This document shows positions 1 through 7,648 of a DNA stretch of 13,081 nucleotides, piece by piece. A program made the position numbers and the translations under genes. The first letter of the stretch is position 1. Each line of letters starts with the position of its first letter. The notes below the pieces were generated by a model. The model did not search any database and had not been told where the DNA came from. It saw only the letters and a list, made by a program, of their open reading frames with translations. The DNA comes from Salinisphaera sp. UBA1666 (GTDB taxonomy: Bacteria > Pseudomonadota > Gammaproteobacteria > Nevskiales > Salinisphaeraceae), in the NCBI GenBank assembly GCA_002320455.1, contig DCKU01000050.1:3156-16236 (forward strand), written 5' to 3'.

Positions 1-453
1 CACGCCGGCGCCGCCGAACAGGCCCACCTTGCCGCCCTTGGCGAAGGGGCAGAGCAGGTCGATGACCTTGATACCCGTTTCCAGCAGCTCTTGGCCGCCG
101 GCCTGCTCGGCAAACGACGGCGCCTCGCGGTGGATGGGTGCCGTCTGCTCGGCGTTGATCTCGCCCTTCTGGTCGATGCCCTTGCCCAGCACGTCCATGA
201 TGCGGCCCAGCGTGGCCTGGCCCACGGGCACCGAGATCGGGGCGCCGGTGTTCTTGACTTCGCCGCCGCGTGTCAGACCTTCGGTCACGCCCATGGCAAT
301 ACAGCGCACCACACCGTCACCGATCTGCTGCTCCACCTCGAGCACCAGACCCGACTCGTGCTCGAGCGCATCAAAGATGTTGGGCAGCGCGTCGCGGTCG
401 AACTCTACGTCGACGACCGGACCGATGATCTGTACGACTTTTCCAAGACTCAT
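1..453 (-). CDS. atpD: F1Fo ATP synthase beta subunit (partial, N-terminal 151 codons)
   Basis: This is the catalytic beta subunit of the F1 head, which makes ATP from ADP and phosphate as gamma rotates. The ATG at 453 begins MSLGKVVQIIGPVVDVEF, the classic start of the beta-barrel domain, and is preceded by a GAGGA ribosome binding site about 7-8 nt upstream. The reading frame stays open to base 1, where it ends in GLFGGAGV, the first part of the P-loop (GGAGVGKT). The nucleotide-binding core and the C-terminal helical domain therefore lie outside the window. It follows atpG with a 66-bp gap, the normal order of the operon. No frameshift is visible in the part seen. Family assignment is certain; the state of the rest of the gene cannot be judged. 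Confidence 0.97.
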   Translation of the reverse strand, partial: MSLGKVVQIIGPVVDVEFDRDALPNIFDALEHESGLVLEVEQQIGDGVVRCIAMGVTEGLTRGGEVKNTGAPISVPVGQATLGRIMDVLGKGIDQKGEINAEQTAPIHREAPSFAEQAGGQELLETGIKVIDLLCPFAKGGKVGLFGGAGV

Positions 454-519
454 AGCGTTTCCTCGACTGGGCAGCGCACGAGCTGCCGCATTGGCATTCC
501 TGTTGGGCGGGGCGCGCGG

Positions 520-1380
520 TTACGAGACCGCTGCAGCACCGGCCACGATTTCCGACAGCTCCTGCGTGATCGCCGCCTGGCGCTGCTTGTTGTACTCCAG
601 CTGCAGGTCATCGATGATGTCGCCGGCGTTGTCGGAGGCCGACTTCATAGCCACCATGCGCGCTGCCATCTCACAGGCCACGTTTTCGACCACACCCTGA
701 TACACCTGGGATTCGACGTAGCGCACCAGGATATCGTCGAGCAGGCCTTCCGGCTCCGGCTCGTAGATATAGTCCCAGTAGTCCGGCAGCTCCTCGGCCG
801 GCCCCTGCTCGACCGGCAGCAGCTGCTGCACGTCCGGCGTCTGGGTCATGGTGTTGACGAACTCGTTGGACATCAGAAACAGACGATCGATATCGCCGTT
901 TCGATAGTCGTCCATCATCACCTTGGCCGCCCCGATCAGATCGGCCAGCCGCGGCTTGTCGCCGAGGTCCGCCGTTTCTGCCCGGATCTCGGTCAGGCGG
1001 CGGAAGAACGACAAGCCCTTGCGGCCGACGACCGTAATCTCGACCTCTACCCCCTTGTCCTGCCAGGCGCGCATCTCCGAAAGCACGCGCCGGAACAGGT
1101 TAATGTTCAGGCCGCCGCACAGGCCGCGGTCGGTGGACACGACGATCATGCCCACCCGCTTAGCCTCGCGTTCCTCGAGGAACGGGTGGCCATAGCTCAG
1201 GTTGGCGTTGGCCAGATGCCCGATGGTACGGCGAATCTTCTGCGCATAGGGGCGCGCCGCGTCGACACGCTCCTGTGCCCGGCGCATCTTCGACGCCGCC
1301 ACCATTTCCATGGCCTTGGTGATCTTCTGCGTGTTCTGAACGCTCTTGATCTTGCCTTTGACTTCTTTGGCGCCGGCCAT
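520..1380 (-). CDS. atpG: F1Fo ATP synthase gamma subunit
   Basis: The gamma subunit is the central rotor shaft that couples c-ring rotation to the three beta catalytic sites. The 286-residue product matches the usual bacterial length (about 287 in E. coli). It starts MAGAKEVKGKIKSVQNTQKI, the conserved N-terminal coiled-coil helix, carries STDRGLCGGLN near residues 101-111, and ends with the conserved C-terminal helix (MKSASDNAGDIIDDLQLEYN, then KQRQAAITQEL). GGAG lies about 8 nt upstream of the ATG at 1380. It follows atpA after 44 bp and precedes atpD, so it is co-transcribed with the rest of the operon. Nothing is missing or unusual. Confidence 0.98.
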   Translation of the reverse strand: MAGAKEVKGKIKSVQNTQKITKAMEMVAASKMRRAQERVDAARPYAQKIRRTIGHLANANLSYGHPFLEEREAKRVGMIVVSTDRGLCGGLNINLFRRVLSEMRAWQDKGVEVEITVVGRKGLSFFRRLTEIRAETADLGDKPRLADLIGAAKVMMDDYRNGDIDRLFLMSNEFVNTMTQTPDVQQLLPVEQGPAEELPDYWDYIYEPEPEGLLDDILVRYVESQVYQGVVENVACEMAARMVAMKSASDNAGDIIDDLQLEYNKQRQAAITQELSEIVAGAAAVS

Positions 1381-1424
1381 TGTCTATTCTCCGATTGCCA
1401 AACCTGAACCCAACAACGCCTGGC

Positions 1425-2966
1425 TTACCAGGTGTGGCTCTTCTTGAAAGCCTTCATGGCTTCGTGCAGACCGTTCTGGATCTCATCCGAGAAATCGCCG
1501 GTTTCGTTGATTTTATCCACCAGCTCCGCCTGCTCGGAGCGCATGTATTGATGCAGCGCGGCCTCAAAGTCGGTGACCTTGTCGGCGGCCACGTCGTCCA
1601 GATAGCCCTTGTCGGCGGCGAACAGCGAGGCCGCCATGAGGGCCACCGACAGCGGTGCATACTGGTTCTGCACCATCAGCTGGGTGACACGCTCGCCGTG
1701 CTCGAGCTGGCGGCGCGTGGCTTCGTCCAGGTCGGAGGCGAACTGGGCAAACGCCGCCAGTTCACGGTACTGCGCCAGCGCCAGACGGATACCACCGCCC
1801 AGCTTCTTGATGATCTTGGTCTGGGCCGAGCCACCCACACGCGAGACCGACAGGCCGGCGTCGATGGCCGGGCGAATGCCCGAGTTGAACTTGTCGTTGT
1901 CGAGATAGATCTGGCCGTCGGTGATCGAGATCACATTGGTCGGCACGAACGCCGACACGTCACCGGCCTGGGTCTCGATGATCGGCAACGCGGTCAGCGA
2001 GCCGGTCTGGCCCTTGACCTCACCGTTCGTGAGCTCTTCGACATAGTCGGCGTTGATACGCGCGGCGCGCTCGAGCAGACGGGAATGCAGATAGAAGACA
2101 TCACCCGGATAGGCTTCGCGGCCCGGCGGACGACGCAGCAGCAGCGAGATCTGGCGATAGGCCACGGCCTGCTTGGACAGATCGTCATACACGATCAGTG
2201 CGTCTTCGCCGCGGTCGCGGAAGAATTCGCCCATCGAGCAGCCGGCATAAGGCGCCATGTACTGCAGTGCCGGGCTGATGGCGGCACCGGCGTTGACCAC
2301 GATGGTGTGCTCCATCGCGCCGTGCTCTTCGAGCTTGCGCACCGTGTTGGCGACCGAGCTGTTCTTCTGCCCGATGGCCACATAGATGCACTTAATGCCC
2401 GTGCCTTTCTGGTTGATGATGGCATCGATGGCCACCGCGGTCTTGCCGATCTGGCGGTCACCGATGATCAGCTCACGCTGGCCGCGGCCGATCGGCACCA
2501 TGGCATCGACCGCCTTCAGGCCGGTCTGGACCGGCTGGTCGACCGACTGCCGCGCGATGACGCCCGGGGCGACCTTTTCGATCGGCGAGGTCTGCTTGTA
2601 GTCGATCTCGCCCTTGCCGTCGATGGCGTTGCCCAGCGGGTCAACCACGCGGCCCAGCAGCTCGCGCCCGACCGGCACTTCCAGCACCTTGCCCGTGGTC
2701 TTGACCTCGCAGCCTTCGGAGATGTGGCGATACTCGCCCATCAACACCGCACCCACCGAGTCACGCTCGAGGTTGAGCGCTACACCGTAGGTGCCGCCCG
2801 GGAACTCGAGCATTTCACCCTGCATGGCGTTGGCCAGGCCGTGAATACGCGCGATGCCGTCGGCCAGGCTCACCAGCGTGCCGACATTGCGGGACTCGGT
2901 GACGGTCTCGAAGTTTTCGATCCGCTTCTTGATCAGGTCCGAAATTTCCGCCGGATTCAGTTGCAT
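1425..2966 (-). CDS. atpA: F1Fo ATP synthase alpha subunit
   Basis: The alpha subunit alternates with beta in the F1 hexamer, binds nucleotide non-catalytically and supplies the arginine finger to the beta sites. The 513-residue product has the normal length. It starts MQLNPAEISDLIKKRIENF. It carries the P-loop GDRQIGKT at residues 169-176, the Walker B stretch ALIVYDDLSKQA, and the conserved SVSRVGGSAQ segment holding the catalytic arginine. It ends in SHTW, like many gammaproteobacterial homologues. GAGGA sits about 9 nt upstream of the ATG at 2966. The gene lies 57 bp after atpH and 44 bp before atpG. The P-loop has Ile where E. coli has Thr, a substitution I recall from other gammaproteobacteria. 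Confidence 0.98.
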   Translation of the reverse strand: MQLNPAEISDLIKKRIENFETVTESRNVGTLVSLADGIARIHGLANAMQGEMLEFPGGTYGVALNLERDSVGAVLMGEYRHISEGCEVKTTGKVLEVPVGRELLGRVVDPLGNAIDGKGEIDYKQTSPIEKVAPGVIARQSVDQPVQTGLKAVDAMVPIGRGQRELIIGDRQIGKTAVAIDAIINQKGTGIKCIYVAIGQKNSSVANTVRKLEEHGAMEHTIVVNAGAAISPALQYMAPYAGCSMGEFFRDRGEDALIVYDDLSKQAVAYRQISLLLRRPPGREAYPGDVFYLHSRLLERAARINADYVEELTNGEVKGQTGSLTALPIIETQAGDVSAFVPTNVISITDGQIYLDNDKFNSGIRPAIDAGLSVSRVGGSAQTKIIKKLGGGIRLALAQYRELAAFAQFASDLDEATRRQLEHGERVTQLMVQNQYAPLSVALMAASLFAADKGYLDDVAADKVTDFEAALHQYMRSEQAELVDKINETGDFSDEIQNGLHEAMKAFKKSHTW

Positions 2967-3023
2967 TGAACTACTTCCTCTAAATCCAATTCGCCGCGAG
3001 CATCATCGGCCGCGGGCTGTACG

Positions 3024-3566
3024 CTATTGCGCGAGCCGCTGGCGCATGCGCGCCAGTTGTGCAACGAGTGAGCCGTCGATCACCAGATCGCCGGCCCGGA
3101 TGACCAAGCCACCGATGATTGATTCGTCTTCGACGAAGCTCAGCGACACATCACGCGAAAACCGCGTTTCAAGCGCCTTGGTCAAAGCGCCCTGTTGTTT
3201 CTTGGTCAACGACTTGGCCGACGTCACCTCGACGTCCAAGCGATTTTCGGCCGCCGCGCGCCGAGCTTCGAACAGCTCGGCAACGGCCGGGGCCGTTGCT
3301 AGCCGCTCATTTTCGATCAGCAGACGCACGAAATTGGCCTGTGCGTCGTTGAAGTCGGCTTCGCCCAGGCCCAGAATCGCCTCGGCCAGCGTCTCGTCGT
3401 CGACCGCAGGGCTGGCCATGACGGCCGCCACGTCCTCGTTGGCCACGATGGCCGCCAGCGCCGCCAGGGCGTTCGACCAGCTGGCCCGCGCCTCGGCGTC
3501 GTCGCCGGCCATATCAAACACGGCTTCGGCGTAGGGACGCGCCAGCGTGTAAATATCCGCGGCCAT
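3024..3566 (-). CDS. atpH: F1Fo ATP synthase delta subunit
   Basis: Delta sits on top of F1 and joins the alpha subunits to the b-subunit peripheral stalk. The 180-residue product matches the family length (177 in E. coli). The N-terminal helical domain begins MAADIYTLARPYAEAVFDMA, and the C-terminal domain has the family signature IIGGLVIRAGDLVIDGSL followed by a leucine/arginine-rich end. The ATG at 3566 is only 2 nt after the atpF stop at 3569-3571, so translation is probably coupled to atpF. The stop at 3024-3026 is TAG. No unusual features are visible. Confidence 0.96.
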   Translation of the reverse strand: MAADIYTLARPYAEAVFDMAGDDAEARASWSNALAALAAIVANEDVAAVMASPAVDDETLAEAILGLGEADFNDAQANFVRLLIENERLATAPAVAELFEARRAAAENRLDVEVTSAKSLTKKQQGALTKALETRFSRDVSLSFVEDESIIGGLVIRAGDLVIDGSLVAQLARMRQRLAQ

Positions 3567-3568
3567 GA

Positions 3569-4042
3569 TTAACGCATCCCCGCGACGAGGTCGTCGATGA
3601 TGTCGTTATGGGCCTTGGTGTCGATCTCGCGTTTCAGGATGCGCTCGGCGCCTTCCACGGCCAGCTCGCCCACTTCGCGGCGCAGCTGATCCTTGGCTTG
3701 CGAGACCGCCTGATCAACCTCGTCGCGCGCGGCCGACACGATACGCTCGCCTTCAGAACGGGCATCGGCCCGCGCTTTTTCCAGCGTTTCGTTGGCTTGG
3801 CGTTGGGCGTTGGCCAGAAGCTCATGGGCTTCGGCGCGGGCCTCGGCCATCCGTTCTTCTGCCTGGTTGACCGAATCCTCGAGCTCGCGCTGGCCGCGCT
3901 CGGCGGCCGCGAGGCCTTCGCTGATCCGCCGACGACGCGCTTCCATCGCCTGCATCAACGGCTTCCAGAGCACCTTGCCGAAGAAATAGATGAACAGCCC
4001 AAAGCTGATCATTTCGATGACGAGTGTCCAAAAGATATTCAC
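3569..4042 (-). CDS. atpF: F1Fo ATP synthase b subunit
   Basis: Subunit b forms the membrane-anchored peripheral stalk as a dimer. The 157-residue product (156 in E. coli) has one N-terminal membrane helix, about residues 4-26 (IFWTLVIEMISFGLFIYFFG), then KVLWKPLMQAME. A long charged alanine/glutamate/arginine-rich coiled coil follows, about residues 35-145. The start codon is GTG (4042-4040), preceded by GGGAG at 5 nt; E. coli atpF also uses GTG. It lies 57 bp after atpE, with a hairpin in the gap, and 2 nt before atpH. GTG initiation after a hairpin, next to a strongly initiated atpE, fits the need for two b per c-ring of about ten or more. Confidence 0.96.
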   Translation of the reverse strand: MNIFWTLVIEMISFGLFIYFFGKVLWKPLMQAMEARRRRISEGLAAAERGQRELEDSVNQAEERMAEARAEAHELLANAQRQANETLEKARADARSEGERIVSAARDEVDQAVSQAKDQLRREVGELAVEGAERILKREIDTKAHNDIIDDLVAGMR

Positions 4043-4080
4043 GTCAGCTCCCGAAGATTGTCAGGCGAATTCCAAAGCGC

Positions 4081-4099
4081 TTGCACGAAAAGCGTGCAA
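4081..4099 (-). promoter_or_regulatory. Intercistronic hairpin after atpE
   Basis: Immediately after the atpE TGA (4100-4102) the minus strand reads TTGCACG-CTTTT-CGTGCAA, a perfect 7-bp stem with a 5-nt loop. There is no T-run after the stem, so it is not a typical terminator. A hairpin at the 3' end of the most highly translated cistron could slow 3' exonuclease decay or cause partial attenuation, raising c-subunit output over downstream genes. The structure is read directly; the role is inferred. Confidence 0.6.
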
Positions 4100-4384
4100 T
4101 CAGCCGCCGGCCGCAGCCTGCAGGCCGCTCAGGAACGGGTTCGCGAAGGTGAACCACATCGACATGCCCAGCACGATGAACGGGAAGGCTTCCATCAAGC
4201 CGCCCACGAACAGCATCTGGCCGGTCAGCTGGGCGCGCAGTTCAGGCTGGCGCGCGATGGCTTCGATGAAGCGCGAACAGATCAGGCCCCAACCCAGAGC
4301 AGAGCCCAGACCGGCGAGACCCAAGATGATGCCGACACCGGTGGCGGTGTAGGCGTAAACCATGGCTACAGCTTGCGGATCCAT
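4100..4384 (-). CDS. atpE: F1Fo ATP synthase c subunit (proton ring)
   Basis: The c subunit forms the rotating membrane ring that carries protons. The 94-residue product is a two-helix hairpin. Helix 1 spans about 8-36 with a glycine-rich face (GVGIILGLAGLG). The polar loop ARQPE is at 44-48. Helix 2 spans about 55-82. The ion-binding carboxylate is Glu65 in GGLMEAFPF, where E. coli and most gammaproteobacteria have Asp (GLVDAIP). The following residue is Ala rather than Ser, so the sodium-type ES ligand pair is absent and proton coupling is likely. The ribosome binding site is a near-perfect AAGGAGG 4 nt before the ATG at 4384, the strongest in the operon, which fits the high copy number of c. 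Length is longer than the 79 of E. coli owing to N- and C-terminal extensions. Confidence 0.97.
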   Translation of the reverse strand: MDPQAVAMVYAYTATGVGIILGLAGLGSALGWGLICSRFIEAIARQPELRAQLTGQMLFVGGLMEAFPFIVLGMSMWFTFANPFLSGLQAAAGG

Positions 4385-4434
4385 GTGTCCTCCTTAGAAA
4401 AGACGAAGTAGCTATCAGCGGTGGTGAGTGCGCG

Positions 4435-5265
4435 TTAATGCGCGTCGTCGCTGGTCGCCAGGGCCAGATAGACCACTGACAGCAGCATGAAGATGAACGC
4501 CTGAATGACGATGATCAGCATATGAAACACCGTCCAGACCCAGCCAAGCGCAGCTTGGAACGGGGCCATGTACCAGGCGAACCCGGTCAGCGCGATGAGC
4601 ATGAAGACCAGCTCACCGGCGAACAAGTTACCGAAAAGTCGTAGCGCCAGCGACAACGGCTTGGCGATTTCTTCGACCAGGCTCATCACGATGTTGAACG
4701 GCGCCATGTACTTGCCGAACGGATGCACCAGAAAGCCCTTGAGATAGGCACCCAGGCCTTTCTTGCGCACGCCGTAGACGATGGACAGGCCGAAGACCAC
4801 CAGCGCCATGGCAAACGGCACCGCCAAATCCGCGGTCGGCACCGCGCGAAATGGCACGTGATGTGCTTCAACACCGAAGATGTTCTGGCCGATCCACTGT
4901 GCAACAAGCGGCAACAGGTCGACCGGGATCATATCCATGAAATTCATGGCGAAGACCCAGAGAAAAATGGTCAACGCCAGCGGGCCGATCAACGGATCGG
5001 CGCGCGGAAACAGCGACTGGACCTGATCGTTGACGAACTCGACAACCGTTTCGATAGCGTTCTGCAGGCCACTCGGCTCGGCGTCGGTGGTCATGCGCTT
5101 GCCCACGGTGTGGCCCAGCCACAGCAGCAGCGCGCCCAGCGCCCAGCTCACCAGCAGCGTGTCGGCGTGCACCGACCAGAACCCCTCGCCCAACGTGAGG
5201 TTGGACAGGTGATGCTGGATGTACTCGACCGCGGTCGGATCCTGAGTAAATACGCTTTCGCTCAC
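4435..5265 (-). CDS. atpB: F1Fo ATP synthase a subunit
   Basis: Subunit a provides the two proton half-channels against the c-ring. The 276-residue product fits the family (271 in E. coli). It has an N-terminal segment with EYIQHHLSNL, several membrane helices, and the conserved KPLSLALRLFGNLFAGELVF stretch in which Arg209 is the essential channel arginine. The last helix ends IIVIQAFIFMLLSVVYLALA. The start is GTG at 5265 with GAGG about 7 nt upstream, inside the end of atpI, 4 nt after the atpI stop. No in-frame ATG fits the conserved N-terminus better. atpE follows after 50 bp. Function is secure; the exact start is likely but not proven. Confidence 0.96.
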   Translation of the reverse strand: MSESVFTQDPTAVEYIQHHLSNLTLGEGFWSVHADTLLVSWALGALLLWLGHTVGKRMTTDAEPSGLQNAIETVVEFVNDQVQSLFPRADPLIGPLALTIFLWVFAMNFMDMIPVDLLPLVAQWIGQNIFGVEAHHVPFRAVPTADLAVPFAMALVVFGLSIVYGVRKKGLGAYLKGFLVHPFGKYMAPFNIVMSLVEEIAKPLSLALRLFGNLFAGELVFMLIALTGFAWYMAPFQAALGWVWTVFHMLIIVIQAFIFMLLSVVYLALATSDDAH

Positions 5266-5269
5266 GACA

Positions 5270-5677
5270 CTACCTCTGACGCTGTTGCTGGGTCATACCG
5301 GCGATCGCTGCTTCGCGCAGCGAACGCCCGCCGGCCGTATAGGCCAGCTGGGCCACGGCAAAGCCAATCAGCAGGGAGATCGGATCAAGACCCAGCCATC
5401 CCATGCCTAGTGCAAAACCGACCAGCGTGACGACCAGTCGTTCGATCATGCCGGCCATCAGGCCGACGGCCTGGCCACGCGGGCTCGATTTAACGACGCT
5501 CGCGCGACGCGTACGAAATGCCAGCAGCAGGGTGTTAGCCAGCGCCATGGCGCCGCCATACAGTGCCGCCAACCCCGGATACGAGGCATTCGCACGCACG
5601 AAAAACAGGACTGCCGCCGCGATGACGACAACGACGATCTGGAGGATCAGCAGGTTACGCACGGCGTGGCGCTTCAT
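5270..5677 (-). CDS. atpI: ATP synthase subunit I (AtpI)
   Basis: AtpI is a small inner-membrane protein at the head of the atp operon, thought to assist c-ring assembly; it is not part of the finished enzyme. I chose the ATG at 5677 (MKRHAVRNLLILQ) because GGGGAG lies 5 nt upstream. It gives 135 residues, close to the usual 126-130. The frame is open further upstream to 5830, but that extension has no good ribosome binding site and reads as Cys/Arg-rich non-conserved sequence. Four membrane helices are visible at about 8-27, 34-53, 70-91 and 96-114, with a positively charged loop at 55-68. It precedes atpB by 4 nt. The family is divergent, so identity rests partly on position. Confidence 0.9.
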   Translation of the reverse strand: MKRHAVRNLLILQIVVVVIAAAVLFFVRANASYPGLAALYGGAMALANTLLLAFRTRRASVVKSSPRGQAVGLMAGMIERLVVTLVGFALGMGWLGLDPISLLIGFAVAQLAYTAGGRSLREAAIAGMTQQQRQR

Positions 5678-5751
5678 GACATCTCCCCGTGGCGCCCGAG
5701 CCGTAGCTTTTGGGCACCCGCGACTCGCTAGGCCGCTCAGAACGAGGACGC

Positions 5752-5780
5752 AGTGTACCCACCTCGTGGGACACGAGCAA
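5752..5780 (-). promoter_or_regulatory. Candidate sigma70 promoter of the atp operon
   Basis: On the minus strand, a -35-like TTGCTC (5780-5775) and a -10-like TACACT (5757-5752) are separated by exactly 17 bp, within the 153-bp gap before atpI. Transcription would start near 5745, leaving a leader of about 65-70 nt. The spacer and the -35 contain the inverted repeat CTCGTG-TCC-CACGAG (5777-5763), which could bind a regulator or simply be a short hairpin. Matches to consensus are 3/6 and 4/6, so support is moderate. Confidence 0.5.
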
Positions 5781-5796
5781 TACGCAGGCGTACGCT

Positions 5797-5814
5797 CCGC
5801 GGCGGATGCCGCGG
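5797..5814 (-). promoter_or_regulatory. GC-rich hairpin after parB
   Basis: Seventeen bases after the parB stop the minus strand has CCGCGGC-ATCC-GCCGCGG, a perfect 7-bp all-G/C stem with a 4-nt loop. No T-run follows, so it is at best a Rho-assisted or weak terminator, or an mRNA 3'-end stabiliser separating parB from the atp transcript. The structure is seen directly; the role is inference. Confidence 0.4.
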
Positions 5815-5830
5815 TAGCGGCATAATACAA

Positions 5831-6694
5831 CTAGTTAAAGCGATCGACCAGTGCGTCCAGCTCGGCCACGTTCTGATAGCGGATGACGACCTTGCCGCCG
5901 CCGCGCCGGTCGGGCTCGATCTTCACCCCGGCCGCAAGGCGCTGCGAAAGACTGGACTCGTGACGCTGCAGGCGTTCGTCGCGCGCCGGCTTGTGCTGGG
6001 TCTTTTGCTTGCCGGTGCCTTCATGGGCCGCGCGCACCAGTGCTTCGGTCTGGCGTACGGTCAAGCCGCGCTCGACCACGCGCGCCGCAATCTTGGCCTG
6101 GGTGTCGCCGTCCAGACCCAGAAGCGCGCGGGCATGGCCCATTTCTAGCTCGCCCACGCGCAGGCGCTCGGCCACCTCGGGCACCAGATCCGACAGGCGC
6201 AGCAGGTTCGACACCGCCGCGCGTGAGCGCCCGACCGCCGCCGCGCACTGGGCATGCGTGAAACCACATTCGTCGATCAAGCGTTTCAAGGCGCCCGAGA
6301 CTTCCAGCGGGTTGAGATCCTCGCGCTGGATATTCTCGATCAGGGCCACGGCCATGGCCGCTTCTTCGGCGAACTCGCGCACCACCGCCGGCACATGGCT
6401 CAGCCCGGCCAACCGGGCGGCCCGCCAGCGCCGCTCGCCGGCGATGATTTCATAATCGTGCGCGGTATCGCTGACCCGGCGCACCACCAGCGGCTGGACC
6501 ACCCCCTGGGCCTGGATTGACTGCGCCAGCGCCTCTAGCGCGTCGGCGTCCATATCCCGCCGCGGCTGGTAGCGCCCCGGCGCCAGATCGTCCAGCGCCA
6601 GCTCGACCAGCTCGGCGGCGGCCGGCGTATCGTCGAAATCCTTCGACAGCAGTGACTCGAGACCGCGGCCGAGCCCGCGTTTTTTCTGTGCCAT
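5831..6694 (-). CDS. parB: Chromosome partitioning protein ParB (CTP-dependent clamp)
   Basis: ParB binds parS near the origin, uses CTP to close into a sliding clamp and works with ParA to segregate origins. The 287-residue product carries the N-terminal KKRGLGRGLESLL (4-16), the segment that stimulates ParA ATPase. The CTP-binding boxes follow: QPRRD near 43-47, GERRWRA at 86-92 and ENIQRED at 120-126. A helix-turn-helix lies at about 147-166 (HAQCAAAVGRSRAAVSNLL) and the C-terminal dimerisation segment ends KVVIRYQNVAELDALVDRFN. It starts 15 nt after the parA stop. A poorly conserved linker with KQKTQHKPARDERLQRHESS joins the last two domains. No canonical parS site is visible in the window. 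Confidence 0.97.
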   Translation of the reverse strand: MAQKKRGLGRGLESLLSKDFDDTPAAAELVELALDDLAPGRYQPRRDMDADALEALAQSIQAQGVVQPLVVRRVSDTAHDYEIIAGERRWRAARLAGLSHVPAVVREFAEEAAMAVALIENIQREDLNPLEVSGALKRLIDECGFTHAQCAAAVGRSRAAVSNLLRLSDLVPEVAERLRVGELEMGHARALLGLDGDTQAKIAARVVERGLTVRQTEALVRAAHEGTGKQKTQHKPARDERLQRHESSLSQRLAAGVKIEPDRRGGGKVVIRYQNVAELDALVDRFN

Positions 6695-6709
6695 GGTGTG
6701 CCCTGCCTT

Positions 6710-7552
6710 CTAGTTCTTCGCTTTGCGACGCCCGAACAGCGACGAGACCGCGCGCTTGGCCCCGGCTTTGGGCGCGTCCACGACCTCGGACCCGTCGCGT
6801 CCCAGTATCTCGGCAGCCAATGCGCGATACGCCGCCGCCCCGCTGGCACTCGCGTCATATTCCAGAATCGACTGGCCGAAGCTGGGCGCCTCGGCCAGCC
6901 GCACGTTACGCGGAATGACGGTCTCGTAGACCGCATCACCGAAGTAATCGATCAGCTGCGCGGAGACCTCGCCGGTCAGGCGGTTGCGGTTGTCGTACAT
7001 GGTACGCAACACGCCCTCGACCACCAGATCGCGATTGATCATTTGGCGGATGTTGTCGATGGTGGTCAAAAGATCGGTCAGGCCTTCCAGCGCGTAGTAT
7101 TCACACTGCATGGGGATGATCACCCCGCGGGCGGCGACCAGCGCGTTGATGGTGAGCATCGACAGCGCCGGCGGGCAGTCGATGATCACGTAATCGAAAC
7201 TGTCGGCGATATCGGCCAGCGACTTCTTCAACGCGGCGCGCCCGCCCTTCATATCGCGCAGGCCCACCTCGGCGGCGGTCATGTCGCTGTTGGCGCCGAG
7301 CAGATAGAAGCCGCCGTCGGCCACGACTTCCAGCGCCTCGGCAACGCCTTTCTCGCCCAGCAGGAAATCACAGACCGTGGCTTCCAGCGCGTTCTTGTCG
7401 GCCCCTACCCCCATGGTGGCGTTGCCCTGGGCATCCATATCCACCAGCAGCACGCGCTGCTCGGCCTCGGCCAGGGCCGCGGCCAGGTTGACCGCGGTGG
7501 TGGTCTTGCCGACGCCGCCCTTCTGATTGGCGATGGCGATGATATGGCTCAT
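6710..7552 (-). CDS. parA: Chromosome partitioning ATPase ParA
   Basis: ParA is a deviant-Walker ATPase that binds DNA non-specifically as an ATP dimer and drives ParB-parS complexes apart. The ATG at 7552 gives MSHIIAIANQKGGVGKTTTA, the normal family start, with AGGA 8 nt upstream; a 12-codon upstream extension to 7588 is open but unlikely. The product is 280 residues. The deviant Walker A KGGVGKTT is at 11-18 with the signature Lys11, Walker A' VDMDAQGN at 37-44 and Walker B YVIIDCPP at 121-128. The last 25 residues or so (KAGAKRAVSSLFGRRKAKN) form a basic tail slightly longer than in short homologues. parB follows after 15 nt. Confidence 0.97.
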   Translation of the reverse strand: MSHIIAIANQKGGVGKTTTAVNLAAALAEAEQRVLLVDMDAQGNATMGVGADKNALEATVCDFLLGEKGVAEALEVVADGGFYLLGANSDMTAAEVGLRDMKGGRAALKKSLADIADSFDYVIIDCPPALSMLTINALVAARGVIIPMQCEYYALEGLTDLLTTIDNIRQMINRDLVVEGVLRTMYDNRNRLTGEVSAQLIDYFGDAVYETVIPRNVRLAEAPSFGQSILEYDASASGAAAYRALAAEILGRDGSEVVDAPKAGAKRAVSSLFGRRKAKN

Positions 7553-7612
7553 GAACACGGTCCTGATCGGCTCGGCGGATTCCCTCACGGCTCGCGCCGG
7601 TGCGGTTGAACA

Positions 7613-7640
7613 AGTCTACGACACGCGCGCCGACGCTCAA
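7613..7640 (-). promoter_or_regulatory. Candidate promoter for parAB
   Basis: In the 96-bp gap between rsmG and parA the minus strand has a -35-like TTGAGC (7640-7635), a 16-bp spacer and a -10-like TAGACT (7618-7613), about 60 nt before the parA ATG. This would let parAB be expressed independently of glnS-rsmG. It is a motif-based call with imperfect boxes. Confidence 0.4.
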
Positions 7641-7648
7641 TAATCGGG

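Noticed and set aside
91..1407. Long plus-strand open frame opposite atpD/atpG
   Set aside because: It mirrors the codons of two certain genes on the other strand; its His/Arg/Leu/Asp-rich product is typical of antisense frames in GC-rich DNA.
2439..2462. Ile in the alpha-subunit P-loop (GDRQIGKT instead of GDRQTGKT)
   Set aside because: I recall the same substitution in other gammaproteobacterial alpha subunits, so it is a lineage trait, not a defect.
1380..2969. 529-codon plus-strand open frame opposite atpA
   Set aside because: The minus strand encodes an unmistakable full-length alpha subunit; the opposite frame has no recognisable motif.
5678..5830. N-terminal 51-codon extension of atpI
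   Set aside because: The extension lacks a ribosome binding site, contains the promoter candidate and hairpin, and does not resemble AtpI; the ATG at 5677 has a strong GGGGAG.
5831..7648. A parS site near parAB
   Set aside because: I looked for TGTTTCACGTGAAACA or close variants and saw none; a CACGTG near 4856 lies inside atpB and lacks the flanking bases.
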